Shown: positions 1 through 13,545 of the stretch, in pieces
How positions within the stretch are numbered: the stretch's first letter is position 1
Layout: every line of letters starts with the position of its first letter
Position numbers and translations under genes: made by a program
The notes under the pieces: generated by a model
Seen by the model: only the letters and a program-made list of their open reading frames with translations
The model's database searches: none
Told to the model about the DNA's origin: nothing
Assembly: GCA_013397455.1 (NCBI GenBank)
Contig: VYZB01000144.1
Location: 1,016,791-1,080,790, forward strand
Direction of reading: 5' to 3'
Length of the DNA stretch: 64,000 nt
From: Crotophaga sulcirostris
Taxonomy: Eukaryota; Chordata; Aves; Cuculiformes; Crotophagidae

Positions 1-395
1 TTGTTTAGTAGGCTGGACCACAGACAAGTCATAGCTGTACAGTGAATGAGAGGTTGTTGCTTCCCCTCTCTCCCCACAGATACCTTTGTGGTCAAGAAAT
101 GTTTGGAAGAGTGGAGTTTTTTTCCTTCTCATCTTGAAGCAGGGGTGCATCATGGTGTTATCTCCCTCCTTTAGCATGAAATGAAAGATACGTAATTTTG
201 AGGATTATTAAAAGCAGAAGGAAAAATCCTTGAAGGTTGGCAAAGATTACATATGACTTGTCGATACAGGCCTTAGGTTCTGGATGTTGCAACTTTGCTT
301 CGATATCAGAAGTTAATTTATGTTTATTTAACTATCATCTTCCTCAAGGACCAAAAAGGCAAATTTTGTGGACACAATTGGAAGCTTAGTGAAAG
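1..395 (+). other. NDUFS6: NDUFS6 intron 2, partial
   Basis: This is inferred to be intron because exon 3 begins at 2048 and no sequence resembling the preceding NDUFS6 exon is visible between 1 and 2047. Ordinary AT-rich DNA is seen here, with no repeat or motif I can name. The exon 2/intron 2 junction lies upstream of the window. Confidence 0.6.
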
Positions 396-1003
396 ATCAT
401 AGAATCACAGAAAAATGCATAGATTTGGGTTGGAAGGGACCTTAAAGATCATCAATTTCCAATCCCCCTGCCATGGGCAAGGACACCTTCCACTAGATCA
501 GATTGCTCAAAGCCTCATCCAGCCTGGCCCTGAACACCTCCAGGGATGGGGCATCCACAACTTCTCTGGGCAACCCCTTCCAGTGCCACACCACCTTCGC
601 AGTTAAAAATTTCTTCCTAATCTAAATCTCCTTTCTTTGAACTTAAAACCGTTAACTGATCATCCTATCACTGCACTCCCTGATAAAGAGCCCTTCCCCA
701 GCTTTCCTGTAGGCCCCCTTCAGGTACTGGAAGGCTGCTATAAGATCTTCCTGGAGCCTTGTCTTCTCCAGGCTGAACAACCCCAACTCTCTCAGCCTGT
801 CCTCATAGCAGAGGTGCTCCAGCCCTCTGATCATCTTAGCCCTCCTCTGGACCCATTCCAACAGTTCCATAACCATCTCATGTTGGGGATTCCAGAACTG
901 GACACAATACTCCAGGTGGGGGTCTCATGAGAGTGGAGTAGAGGGAGAGAAACACTTCCCTCAACCTGCTGGCCACGCTTCTTTTGATACAACCTAGATC
1001 CTA
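396..1003 (-). repeat. CR1 LINE, 5'-truncated copy (older ATTCTATG-tail lineage)
   Basis: On the + strand the copy opens with ATCATAGAATCACAG, the reverse complement of the CR1 terminal 8-mer tail, so the element reads on the minus strand. It continues through the typical 3' UTR/ORF2-end text (for example GGAAGGGACCTTAAAGATCAT and CTCCAGGCTGAACAACCCCA) and fades near 'CTTCTTTTGATACAACC'. A reverse-strand frame at 652-876 keeps an eroded match to the C-terminal part of CR1 ORF2, but stops and indels show it is dead. It sits inside NDUFS6 intron 2, antisense to the gene. The family is recognised from memory of avian CR1 consensus text. Confidence 0.93.
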
Positions 1004-3261
<2,258 letters not shown>

Positions 3262-3327
3262 GACAAAGATACGAAGACCGGAACATGTGGCTACTGTGGA
3301 CTTCAGTTTAAACAGAAACATCACTGA
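3262..3327 (+). CDS. NDUFS6: NDUFS6 exon 4, C-terminus and stop
   Basis: The terminal coding exon encodes 21 residues and a TGA stop. It reads [13 protein letters not shown] followed by LQFKQKHH. This completes the NDUFS6 zinc site: the CGYC pair (exon residues 9 and 12) joins the Cys and His of exon 3. In the known complex I structures this zinc sits at the interface with the N-module/Q-module subunits and is needed for late assembly. The reading phase is 0, matching the exon 3 donor, and the acceptor is TATTTTTGCAG. The His-rich tail (QKHH here, QHHH in human) is typical. Stop at 3325-3327. No frameshift or missing ligand is seen, so the protein should be functional. Confidence 0.97.
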   Translation, partial: DKDTKTGTCGYCGLQFKQKHH

Positions 3328-3405
3328 AAGATCATCCCTGCATGCTTGCAGATTTCTGTTCAGATATTAACTTTTAACTATAAATAAACTATTTAGAAAT
3401 CCAAG
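3328..3405 (+). other. NDUFS6: NDUFS6 3' UTR
   Basis: The short trailer runs from the TGA to about 15-20 bases beyond the poly(A) signal. The exact cleavage site cannot be read from sequence. A T-rich/GT-rich run (GTATTTGTTTTTAT, from about 3411) follows and fits a downstream element. The length is similar to the short NDUFS6 trailers of other vertebrates. Confidence 0.75.
3383..3388 (+). promoter_or_regulatory. NDUFS6: Poly(A) signal AATAAA of NDUFS6
   Basis: A canonical hexamer lies 56 bases after the stop codon within ACTATAAATAAACT, with a U/GU-rich stretch about 25 bases downstream. It is the first such hexamer after the stop. Confidence 0.85.
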
Positions 3406-3488
3406 TTTAGTATTTGTTTTTATCTTAACTCTGGCAAGTCCATTCTCTACCTTTGACCTAGCTCGTCAGGTGTTGGAGAGTTCAATGG

Positions 3489-3638
3489 TATTACCAATAT
3501 CTGCTTTGTACATCGTTTTTATTAACATAATTATGAAATGATTGTACTTCCAGTGTTCCAAATAAGATTTAACTCTGTACTTCATCTATATTGATCCATT
3601 TTAAGATGACACATATATTACCAATACCTGCTTTGTAC
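3489..3638 (+). repeat. Local direct duplications: copy B plus a nested 22 bp repeat
   Basis: 3520-3613 is the partner of 3093-3190 (ATTAACATAATTATGAAATG, then CTTCCAGTGTTCCAAATAAG, then TTGATCCATTTTAAGATGAC). It is bracketed by a second pair, ATTACCAATATCTGCTTTGTAC at 3489-3510 and ATTACCAATACCTGCTTTGT at 3617-3636, differing at one position. This suggests two successive duplication events just beyond the gene end. Confidence 0.85.
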
Positions 3639-5755
3639 TTAATTTGGTTTTTATGAAACAAATGTCCTGCCTTCTCACAGGCTTGGAAATGGCCTTTGGT
3701 TGCAGCAGAGATTTTGATTGTACTAGATAGATTTGTATTCATGTCAACAATGAATTGGATGTAAATGTTTACAGGGGATTAATTATCTGAAGTGTCTGTC
3801 TTTTGGCATTGTTTGACACTGTTTGACATTTGTTCATGGCTTAGTATCTATAGCTACGTTCAGAAATGGAAATGCAAAGTTATTATGATATTCAGCATTG
3901 TAACACTTTGTCCTGGAAGCAAGATTGTCATTCGTTAATTAAATAACTACACTTGCTACTTGATTAAAAGAAACAGCCAGTGCCTTAGAATGGTAATCAG
4001 CGTGAGCTGGAGAACTACCTAAGCTAGCACATGTGAAAGGTAAGCATTTGTCCTCCAGTTGAGAGGATCAGTGTGTAAATATCTGATTCTGCTTGGGATT
4101 CACACCCTTGAAACTGCTAGGAATTGGGTCTTGTCAAACTCTGAGTAGGTATTGCTCCATTACAGATAGCAGCTTCTGCTCCTTTAATACATATAGTCTA
4201 GCAATAAGAGCATCTACCTGTGTATAACTCTACCTAGGCCGTGTGAGACTGGTGGTAAAAAGTTATCTACCTTCTTGCTTAATTTCACTTACGCAGCATT
4301 CCATCACATAAGCCTGACTCTCAAACTGGTCATATGTCTGGAGAAAGAGGATCTAAGCTTTGGTCTTTGTTCCAGAGAGCATTTTAATCTGTTGTCAGTG
4401 AGTGGCATGGTTTTTTTAAATGCTGATGGTGGGACATGGTCCTAGGTAGTAAATACTGCTTGGCCAAATTTAACATGATTTGATTCTAAACCTACTGTTT
4501 ATATTACTTCAGTTAAATTGCTATGGTGGTATCAAGTTGAACCAAATTACTTGGGTTTACAGCTGCTTAACTTGTGTCAACTTATAGATTAAGTTGAACC
4601 AACACAATCAAGCTTAAGGCAAGGTCTGTAGAAGTTGTGTGTTTTATCGGGCTATCACTGCAGTTACTCACATGCCTCCTTTCTTGATTCTTTCTACCTG
4701 GAAGAGCTTAACTTCACTTTCTGTCTCGTCCCTTTATTCCTCCTTCCCTCTCTTTTTCTCCTTTCCATTGCTGCTGGTTTCAGCGATCATCTGACTGACT
4801 TTCAATTAATTCTTTGTAGTGACCTAGCTTTAGGAAGCAATATTAGAGTTATGCATTGTAAATTCATTGTAAAGTCTATGTAGGTTACTGAGCACTCGCT
4901 TCTTTAAGCTCAGGGTGCGACTGAGGCTCAATAGCTGTTAATATTGTAGTTTTGTAGCGTTACTGCAGTGACCAAGTTCAAGAAGACTTTATGTTGTGTT
5001 TTGAGCAACACCTGAGCGTGTACAAAGACAGCAAAGGGTCCTTTCATAAAACCTAATGACTTGCATTCAGCCTATCTGACCTTATGCAAATGACCTGTCA
5101 ACTGAGCATCAGTGTGACATTATAAATGGTCTGCTAAGTCCATCTTGTGGTCTAAATATGAAATAATTACTTGAGCTTGCAATGTCTGTTTTAAAGCCTA
5201 AGTCTGGTTGCTCTGTAGTCTGGCTCCCTCACAGTTTGTAGAGCATCTTGGCTGGCACGGTTCTCTTAAGGTGCAATCATCTCTGCAGAGAGACCTGAAA
5301 CAAGTAATCATAGGTGATCCTCTTCCTTGGGCCTTTGATTTTTCTTATGAATAATGTATCTGCTTGGATCACTGCTGCTCATAATAAATTAACAATGTTT
5401 AAATTGGCATGGCATCTGCTGAGGACTCAGACAAATCCCATCCCAATGATCTCAACTATGGAATGTTATTCTTGGATATTCTCCCTAAAGTACTTGTGAT
5501 ATGCCAAGCTGTTGACACCAGGGAAACAAAGAAAGCCTCTTCGCTCTGGTGATCTTCATAAGAAAATTTCAGACTTTTCTTGTGTGATAAGTTTATGTAT
5601 CTAGTTGGGAATAACTGTTTATATGAAGCCTTGCACTTTGAGCCACATCATCTGCATACTTTTGGAAAGACCAACTTTGGTCTGCAGGAAAAAGAAGGGA
5701 CGGAAAGCAGAAAATTGCTTTTGTGGTCACAAGCAGATACGTGTGAAATGGATCT

Positions 5756-5821
5756 GAGGACAGGCTAAGACACATAAGTATCAAAAGTGAGGATAGGCTA
5801 AACCACATAAGTATCAGCATT
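5756..5821 (+). repeat. 33 bp tandem duplication, two units
   Basis: Units at 5756-5788 and 5789-5821 share GAGGA(C/T)AGGCTAA, CACATAAGTATCA and spacing, with four or five mismatches. No coding sense is evident. Confidence 0.85.
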
Positions 5822-8564
5822 ACAGTTCTTGGGCAACAACTTCAAACTAGAAAACAATATGGAATAAAACTTTGAGGCTTAAATTCTCTCAGTCACTGTT
5901 TTGTTTTTTTGTAGGTAATTCATCCCAGTCTTGAACTATTGTCTTCTATTCCAGTTGCTAGAGAATAAGCCATAGTTTAGATTCAGTTGCTATGGAAATA
6001 TGAAGTGTTCTCCATCTGTGTGTAGCTTATCTTAACAACTGTATCTTACCTTTGCCTTGTTTTGCATTGTTTTCTACTGACTGATTGCAGCGGGGGGTTG
6101 CAAGTGCAACCGGATGATTATCCATTTTTCTATGCACAAAGCATCTTGTGGTGCTCAGATGTCTGAGATGTGGTGACTTTAACTGACAATTACTGGAACT
6201 TACTTTTCTGCACCTGGAAGTTATCGCAGTCATTATTGATTGTTCCTGACTTGTACCGCCATCCAATCATTTAATGCTTATTTCACCATAGAAAATCCTC
6301 AACATTCACATGTCAAAAATTGAGCTGACAAAGCAAAAATTGCCATGTGGAAGAACAGATTAGCAGTGTGCAACAGAGGAACCATGGATGTGATCTGTGT
6401 AATATGGAAATGATGTGATGGAGCACTGGGAACATTGCCTGAAAATGTCTCTTTTTTTTCTTTTTTTTTTTTTTAAAGGGGCTGTTAGTTTCCCTTAGTG
6501 TGATACAAATGATGTGAGAATATACATAATTGCGCTTATCCTTGTATCTTCTGCTGATACAAGATCCTGTTTTAGGAAGTCCTCCCCATCAACCTTCAGC
6601 GCACACTTTTTATTTACATACTGGCAACTGTATGCCAGGACAAATGCTGTCAACAGCACTTTCTTGTGGAACTGTCATTTTAGTGAGTGCTAGAATTCAA
6701 GCAGAAAGTTTATCCCAAAGCAGTGTAAGCAGTGTGAATCCCACCATGAAATTAAAATAAACTTAAACATGGAATTGGTATGACTAGCTGCAACTTTGTA
6801 GGTGTTTTCTCACCCTTTGTTAATGTTTGGCTTTACATTTTCTAACTTTCTTCCTGTTTACATTCTTATCCTCCAACTTGTTTCTGTTGTTTCCTGCAAT
6901 CCCTTTATTAAGGACTAAGTCTTTGAGAAAACAGTGGTTGTCTTATACTAAAGTTGTCTCTTTGGAACAGCCTCTGATGCTTGTCTCCTGCTTCAATAAA
7001 AGAGCACCTAAATTAAAAAGGTTGTTCTTTTGTCACTCGTCATTCTGTCACTTAATCTAAGATATAAATTAAAGTGATCTAAGTAGGCAGGTATTTGGCT
7101 AGAGTATATCTTAATGTTGTATAGATCAAGAAATCTAGGCTGCTTTCAATACAGTCATTAAAATTAGACGTCTTTATTTTGGACTAACTACAAGCATAAG
7201 AGAAAGGTCTAAGAGAAAATTGGAGACTTTCTGGTATAGATACCTGGTAAAATATTCCCTTAGTGCTACTAGTCTTCACTTAAAATTTTTCTTTACAACA
7301 AGTAATTTCTGGTTGTGTTAACTTTATCTAAATATTGAAATCAGAGACTTTTGTTGGCATGAATAGCTTTTTAAGATTTGTTTTCTATGTTGGAGATATA
7401 AAGAAGAGGGTGAAATTAGTGTAGAGCCTGGTGTAGTATATTTACTTTGGATAGAACAATTTAGTTTATTTTTTTTCCCCAAAAGATGCATTTAGGAACA
7501 CACATACATAAAAATGATTAAAGACTTTTCAGGCTATATACATTCCTCTATTAAACTTTGATGTGTTGTAGGGAAAAGTCACTTTCAAGAAAACTTGGAA
7601 TGGGATGGTTCTTTGTTTCTAGGAAGGATCTGTTGATGAAGTGAAGGAGAAAATACCAAAAAAATGTGTTGTCTCCCTCCTCTCTAACTAGTCTACAGAT
7701 CTATGATTTATTATCTAATTAGTCTTAAGGAAGTATCTTAATTCTTGGACTGTGGAGTGCTCTTTGGAAGCTTTTCCCCTTTACAAAATGTAAAACCTGG
7801 TTCTTGGGCATCAGCTGCTGAAAGGAAACCTGAAATGTGTTTTAGATACTAAAAATGGATTTCGAAAAAAATTGTTGTAACAGTGACTGCAGAAGAAAAC
7901 CTCAAATAGTGATAAAACCCAAGATTATTAGACCTAAACATCTATTCATTATCTAAAGGGAATAAAATAAAGTTGTATTGGATAATTCTTGCGTGACTGT
8001 TGTGTACTGCAGATTTTAAGTTAACATTCCTAAATCTTAACTTTTTCTATTAAATTATGTCCTGAACTCTGACTTGTAACAGTAAGGAGAGGGACTTTCT
8101 TTTAGTGCCTTTTGGTAAATGGTTATGTGGTGGTTGTGTTGTTTTGGGGATTCTTTTGAGTACTTCACATGAGTAGTGAGACTCGCCAGAAAAATAACTT
8201 CTTTCGCAGCATATGAGTAAACATGGAAAGCGTATCAGGTAGGTGCTAAGGATAGGCATATTGTTTAATTTAAAGTTGTTTTGAGTTTAAAATTCTAAGA
8301 TAACATAATGCCATTATCCCTGCTGTATAATGAAGGCATGTTGGAAGTACTACAGTGTGATTGAAGAGTGGGATCTGCCAGAACTAATTGTAATTTGGAG
8401 TGCCTGGGTGTGAGGGAGGTTGAACACTGAAAATGAAAGATTGTCAGAAGGAAAATGTTTGGGTTTTTTTCTATAAACATATTCTGTGTGGCAAGGATTC
8501 AACAGTTGTGCTCAACAACCTAGTTTCCTCTGTGAGGGGAGAGGATAGGGACAGGTTTGAAATT

Positions 8565-8990
8565 AATCATAGAATCATTTGTGTTGGAAAGGACCTTAAA
8601 GTTCCATCCCCCCCTGCCATGGGCACGGACACCTCCCACCAGCCCAGGCTGCTCAAAGCCCCATCCAACCTGGCCTTGAACACCTCCAGGGAGGGGGCAC
8701 CCACAGCTTCCCTGGGCAACCTGTGCCAGGGCCTCACTGCCCTCGCAGTAAAAAATTACTTGCCAATATGTAATCTAAATCCCCTCTTTCAGCTGAAAAC
8801 CTTTTCTCCTCGTCTTATCTCTACACTCCCTAGTAAAGAGTCCCTCCCAGTCTTTCCTGTAGGCCCCCTTTGAGTACTGGAAGGCTGCTACAAGGTCTCC
8901 TGGAGTCTTCTCTTTTCTAGATTGGACAAACCCTACTCAGTCCTTCCTCGTATGGGAGGTGCTCCAGCCCTCTGATCATCATCGTGGCTC
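8565..8990 (-). repeat. CR1 LINE, truncated copy (older ATTCTATG-tail lineage)
   Basis: It opens on the + strand with AATCATAGAATCATTTGTGT, the reverse complement of a CR1 3' tail. It continues with GGAAAGGACCTTAAAG, CTGCCATGGGCACGGACACC, GGCCTTGAACACCTCCAGGG and CCTCTGATCATCATCGTGGC. The same word order occurs in the copies at 396 and 22579. The 146-codon + strand frame across it (8433-8873) is simply this repeat read antisense. Confidence 0.93.
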
Positions 8991-9949
8991 TCATGAATGC
9001 TTTGTGAAGCACTGTAAAGGTTAAGATTTGCAAAGGAATTGTAGCAGTTGTGCTTTCGGTTGGCTCCAGAGCTGCAGCCTCCTGCAGAGCACTCTCAGGA
9101 GCAGCACACCTAGTGTGAAAACTGGACCTGCTTCAAGTTCCGTTTGTGCCAACTCTGAAAAACAAGCTGAGGGGTTATACAGGGCCTAATGTTTAAATGT
9201 ACTGTCTACTTATAGTCGCTCGTAACCATTAGGATCAGGAACAAAGCTATTTCCTTTCTACACTTGAGAAAATATTCTTACCTTATACTGTTATTTGTTA
9301 ATTGATTTATAAGCTTTCTTGAGTTTATTCTGATTCTTGTTCATTCTGCACAGGTATATTGCTGGAAATTTAAAATACTTGGACTGTATGCCTATGAATT
9401 GCATGTGTTGAAATCTCATATTTTCAGATTTGGTAACTGGATTTCCTAGATTTGTGGGTGGGAGTTTGAGTTAGCCCTGTTAATGCTCGTGGAGGATAGT
9501 TTGCTTGGATTTTGGGGAAGGAATGGTGAGGTATTGGTGAGCTGGCTGTTTTTACTCCCAGCAACCACTGGCAGAAGGATTATTGACATTATCTGTGCAT
9601 ATGTATCTTGCAATGTCCACAGTTGTGGTCTTTCAGATACAAAGACTGGACATCAAGCCAGAACATGTGCTTGGATTTATTTTTCTTGGCTTATGCTCCT
9701 CAATGACCTTCCTGTAACCAAAGCAAAGGAGAAGCGTAGGGTCAGGAGAAAGAATGGGACTAATGTACAGCTGAATCTTACAATGATTTGTAATCAGGGG
9801 TTTGAAATTTGGGAAGCCAAGTCCTGTGGCTGAGTAGCCCTGCAGGATTGGTTCCTGAATCATAGCAACAGCTACTGGTAGCATAACCACAAATAACTGT
9901 GATTTGTTTGCATATAATAAAGCTGTGCCAGTAAAACACTGTTCAACAT
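8991..9949. other. Intergenic DNA
   Basis: No gene or repeat is recognised. A 116-codon + frame (9483-9833) and a 167-codon - frame (9633-10136) overlap each other. Neither has a recognisable domain, splice context or codon pattern. Confidence 0.5.
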
Positions 9950-10330
9950 ATGTGTAGAAGGCCTGGAAAAAGGTCTGGAAAGTGAGATGGCAACGCTTCC
10001 TAATCAGTTTATTTGAGATAGTGAAGAGAAAACTAGCCTCTGAAGAAATACCAAAGGAGCTTTTTAGCTCACTGGGCAATACCTTCCACCCCCAAACAAC
10101 TGAAATGTGGCATAGGTAAATGTTGAAGTGGTGCATATGAGCTTAATTGCACAGATAAAATTATGAATCTGAGCTATTATCAAGTATTATCTGGGCTGAA
10201 TCAGACATGAGTGAGATTCTAGGGTTAAATTTCCCTTAAAAAAGGTCACGTCAAAGAACAGTACCAGTCACAAAATCAAGTCTCTATTAGGAATTATTGG
10301 AAAGGAACAGAGTGTGAAAGAGAAAACAGT
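9950..10330 (+). repeat. Ancient CR1-like LINE fragment (ORF2, post-RT part)
   Basis: The stretch beginning GGCCTGGAAAAAGGTCTGGA, followed by AAAGTGAGATGGCAA and later TAGGAATTATTGGAAAGG, matches the order of words I know from old CR1 families best preserved in turtles and crocodilians: the 'gatctggaaaaggg...gcaaaatttgcagatgat' block and then 'ttaggaatcattaaaaagggga'. It is heavily mutated, with no open frame on the element strand, which suggests insertion early in or before the bird radiation. The match is from memory. Confidence 0.6.
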
Positions 10331-11089
10331 TATGCTGCTTCCTCAAGTAGCTGTTTACCCACACCTTGTATTTTCTGTACAGTTCTGGTTCTGTACAAAA
10401 AAATCCCAACAATCCAAAACACACACACTCCCCACCTACCCATTAGAAGGCATATTAGAATCAGAAAAAACTTAGAGAAGGGCAAGAAAGGTAAATGTAA
10501 ATGGTTTCTGTAGAAGGAAAGACAGGTCAAGTAGTCTTGGACTCTTTTAGTCTGTTTATGGTTATTATAGAGGTCTACAAAATTGTGAATGTAGGAAGTT
10601 GGATTGCCTGTTTTAATGGCCAAATCAGACATTTGTAAAAGCCAAAAATAATGATGAGCTCATTGTTTTGGTAGTAGACTAAAAAGAAAAGGTAAAAAAA
10701 AAAATAAGTTGGGTGTGCTATATGGAAATTTTACTTGTTGGCTTAGAATCAGGACTGAAGGAGGACACGTGGATTAAAAACTTATCCCCATGTTCCGAGA
10801 ACAGCTAGTAGAGTTATAAAATTAAGTAATATGTATATTTTTTAAGTCTGAGGGAAAACGATAAAAATAAAATGGAAACAAGACCAATAGTGAGAGTAAC
10901 TAAGGCCAATAAGAAGCACTCAACTACTTTTGAATCAGAAAGCATTGGTTGAACAGATGTATTGCTCTTATGTGAAATTGTTAAGTAATGTAAAAATATA
11001 GGGAAATTGAAAGATGTATCTGTTGGATTATGTGATTGTATATTAGGAGGTCAATGAAATAATTTCCAGTAATAGACACTCAAAGGATC
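10331..11089. other. Intergenic DNA between two old LINE relics
   Basis: Nothing firm is seen. An A-rich run lies near 10692. The segment may be further degraded LINE sequence joining the two relics, but I cannot align it. Confidence 0.4.
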
Positions 11090-12450
11090 GCTCTTCAGTA
11101 GCTGCTAAATTTAGACATTTTTAAATCGGCATGCTCAGATAATTAGTTTCAACAGGGCTATCCAATAGCTTCCTGGATCATTAATGTTGATTTTTGATAA
11201 GCTTTAAAATACTGGAAAAAGAGGACAAAAATGGCTAATGTGCCAACAGTCAAAGAGGGTAAAAGGCATGACCTGGATAATTACATGTCTGTCAGCTTGA
11301 CATCACTTCTGGGCAAAATAATAAGGGACCTAATTAATAATGAATTAAAGAAGTGTTGTGTAATTAGTGCCAATCAACATGAGTTATAGGAAAACCAGAC
11401 CATGTCAAGCTAGCTTGATGTATTTTTGATGAAATTAGAAGTAGTGGTGGATAAAGCTTAAAGTGTTAATGAAATATCCTCTGATTTCTGTGAAGATTAG
11501 ACTTAGTAGTAGTCCATATTCTGATTCAGAAATTAAATTTTGTAATCAACTAGCAACACTTCATATGTTTTACATGCATTAAAGGGTAGCTAATTCTTAG
11601 GTGTGAAAATGTCAGTGTACAATGAGACTCATCGCTGAAAGGATGTGTGCTTCAGACTCTGGATGGCATCCTTTCTCAACACTGTGACACTTAGCTTCTT
11701 ATTGGTGTCCTATAAATACATGTAGTAGCTACTGATGTTTGAAGGTTGAAGCATTGTTAAGTAGGGAAGAGGATTCAGCTGTGATACCATTTGCTGCCAT
11801 TTACCTAGTCAAAGTTGGCACAAAGCTGTATGTGTTTCAATGCAATGAATTTTACAGGAAAAATAAAATACTGTCCTTATTTATTGAAAAAAAAGGTATT
11901 TCTGTGAAGTGATAACTGTAGCAGTCTGAATTGTGATTTATCCTATATGAATAGGAGTCTTAAAAACTTCAGGTAACAGGAAACGTTGACTATTACATTT
12001 GACAGGGAGGTTTGTTGATCATGAGATCACTATGGGTTTCCAGTTCAATTCTGTGTCTTAACTTTTATGAACTTTGGAGGAATAAATAGAGATGTATTGA
12101 GTACGCTTATTTTTGTGAATTTGACATGATTACATTTGTAATTTCAATACTGTGTCCACTTTGAGGTCTGTGGTTCATTAATATGACTAAATTAGAGAAA
12201 GTTCAGAGAAAGCCATAGCACTAATTACAAGAGTAGAAAATGTGTTGTGTAGTGAAAGATCTAACAAGCTTCATCTTTGCACTCCCTCATAAATGAGGTT
12301 AAGGGATGACTTGTTCAGGGTCTACTAGTACAAATGCAGGGAACAAAACCTTGATAATAGGCTCTTTAATCTGGCTAAAAAGGATAAGGTCTAGTGGCTG
12401 GAAGCCAGACCAGGGCAAAGGAGTCTTCACAATTTGAGTGATTTACTAAC
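11090..12450 (+). repeat. Ancient CR1-like LINE, RT-domain region, nearly contiguous
   Basis: In order along the + strand: TCCTGGATCATTAATGTTGA, GGACAAAAATGGCTAATGTG, AATTACATGTCTGTCAGCTT, GGCAAAATAATAAGGGACC, AATGCCAATCAACATGAG, GACTCATCGCT, then AATTAGAGAAAGTTCAGAGA and GTTAAGGGATGACTTGTTCA. This follows the layout of CR1 ORF2 from the fingers of the reverse transcriptase to near the ORF2 end. Translated, 11281 onward resembles the conserved 'NYRPVSLTS..GK' RT block with substitutions (NYMSVSLTSLLGKI). The middle, about 11700-12150, is eroded. Stops occur throughout, so it is a fossil. Confidence 0.72.
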
Positions 12451-13339
12451 AACTGCAGTAGATTTTGCAGTATTCTCGACTCTATTTTTAAGACTGCTGT
12501 TTTCTAAAATGTGTATTAATTGAAATAAGGCTGGAATCTGGAAACCGTTATGGATTGTGTTACAAAGGTAATTAAATCACTGTAATGGTGCATTCTTAAT
12601 GTGTAGAAATTAAAAATATATCAGGCCAGAGGCACGGGTTTCATTGAACAGTGGTGCTTTAAAAATGTCTTCCGGACCTTGTTCTGAATAAGGCACAGAA
12701 AAGACTTGAACTTTGTTTTCCCCAAAAAATACTCTAGTAAGTCTGACTGATGGGGACTTAAACTCTGCTGCTGCAAAAGAATCTCTGGCTTTCTAGCAAT
12801 GTGGAAAAAAAACAAAGCTTAAATCCTGATGTTTATCATAATGAGGAATTATCATGATCTGCTCAGTGCCTAACAAAGCCAGAGAAACTAAAATTTAAAA
12901 AAGTCAGTGCTTTAGGACATGGACGATTAGAAGACTTCATATCTGTTTTCACTTTCTGTGTTAAGAGAACATATGTGAAGTCTGCACTACTTTTGCAGAT
13001 GAAAATTAAAAAGGATCATTTCCATTCAAATGTATATCCTAGCTTCCAAAGGTTACTGTTATTTTATTTTTGTCAGTATTGCTTTTGTGGTGCTCTTGAT
13101 ACTACACCAGATTATGGAATGAAGGGGCTTGTACTTTTCTAAGCTTTGCTTACCCTCTTAGCTGTCACTCTGGATTACAGTGGCTTCTCAGGTTTTCCGT
13201 GGCTTTGATGAAGTAGCTAGCATTCAGCATCTCCTGTGTTGGATAACAGCGTCTTTCTCAAGAACAGCCATGGAATAAAGTGTTTACAGTTTTATCATTA
13301 AATGTATGATGTTTATGCCAATTAACATAAATTATAAGT

Positions 13340-13545
13340 CTTAATACTGAGACATTTTGAGGGAGCTGTTGCACCCCACTCCTGACACCAGTGGTGTTAG
13401 AGCCCAGCCCGACCTGCACAGTTGAAAAGGGAGGGTGGAAAGGGTTCTTTCGGTATATGTGCAGCAAATCGGAGGCCAACAAATCCCCCAGGGTAAATTC
13501 AAATGCAGTATTTATTTTGGTCACAGCCAAAATCACAAAACATAC
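13340..13545. repeat. Possible degraded LTR fragment
   Basis: A patch richer in G and C than its surroundings reads CTGACACCAGTGGTGTTAGA, GCCCAGCCCGACCTG, then GTATTTATTTTGGTCACAGC. This resembles text in avian ERV-type LTRs as I remember them, but no TG...CA ends or target duplications are seen. It could equally be unrelated unique sequence. Confidence 0.3.

Larger units (their letters stand above)
3406..8564. other. Intergenic DNA downstream of NDUFS6
   Basis: About 5 kb with no supported gene. It begins with copy B of the local duplication. A 33 bp tandem duplication lies at 5756-5821 and a near-pure T run lies near 6451-6474. Open frames in it (longest under 85 codons) show no family resemblance and often overlap frames on the other strand. 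Confidence 0.6.

Noticed and set aside
8433..8873. 146-codon forward frame
   Set aside because: Most of it is the antisense reading of a CR1 copy starting at 8565.
9633..10136. 167-codon reverse frame, the longest in the window
   Set aside because: Its left half is unrecognised DNA and its right half lies antisense to an ancient CR1 fragment. No family, splice or start context supports it, and a forward frame overlaps it.
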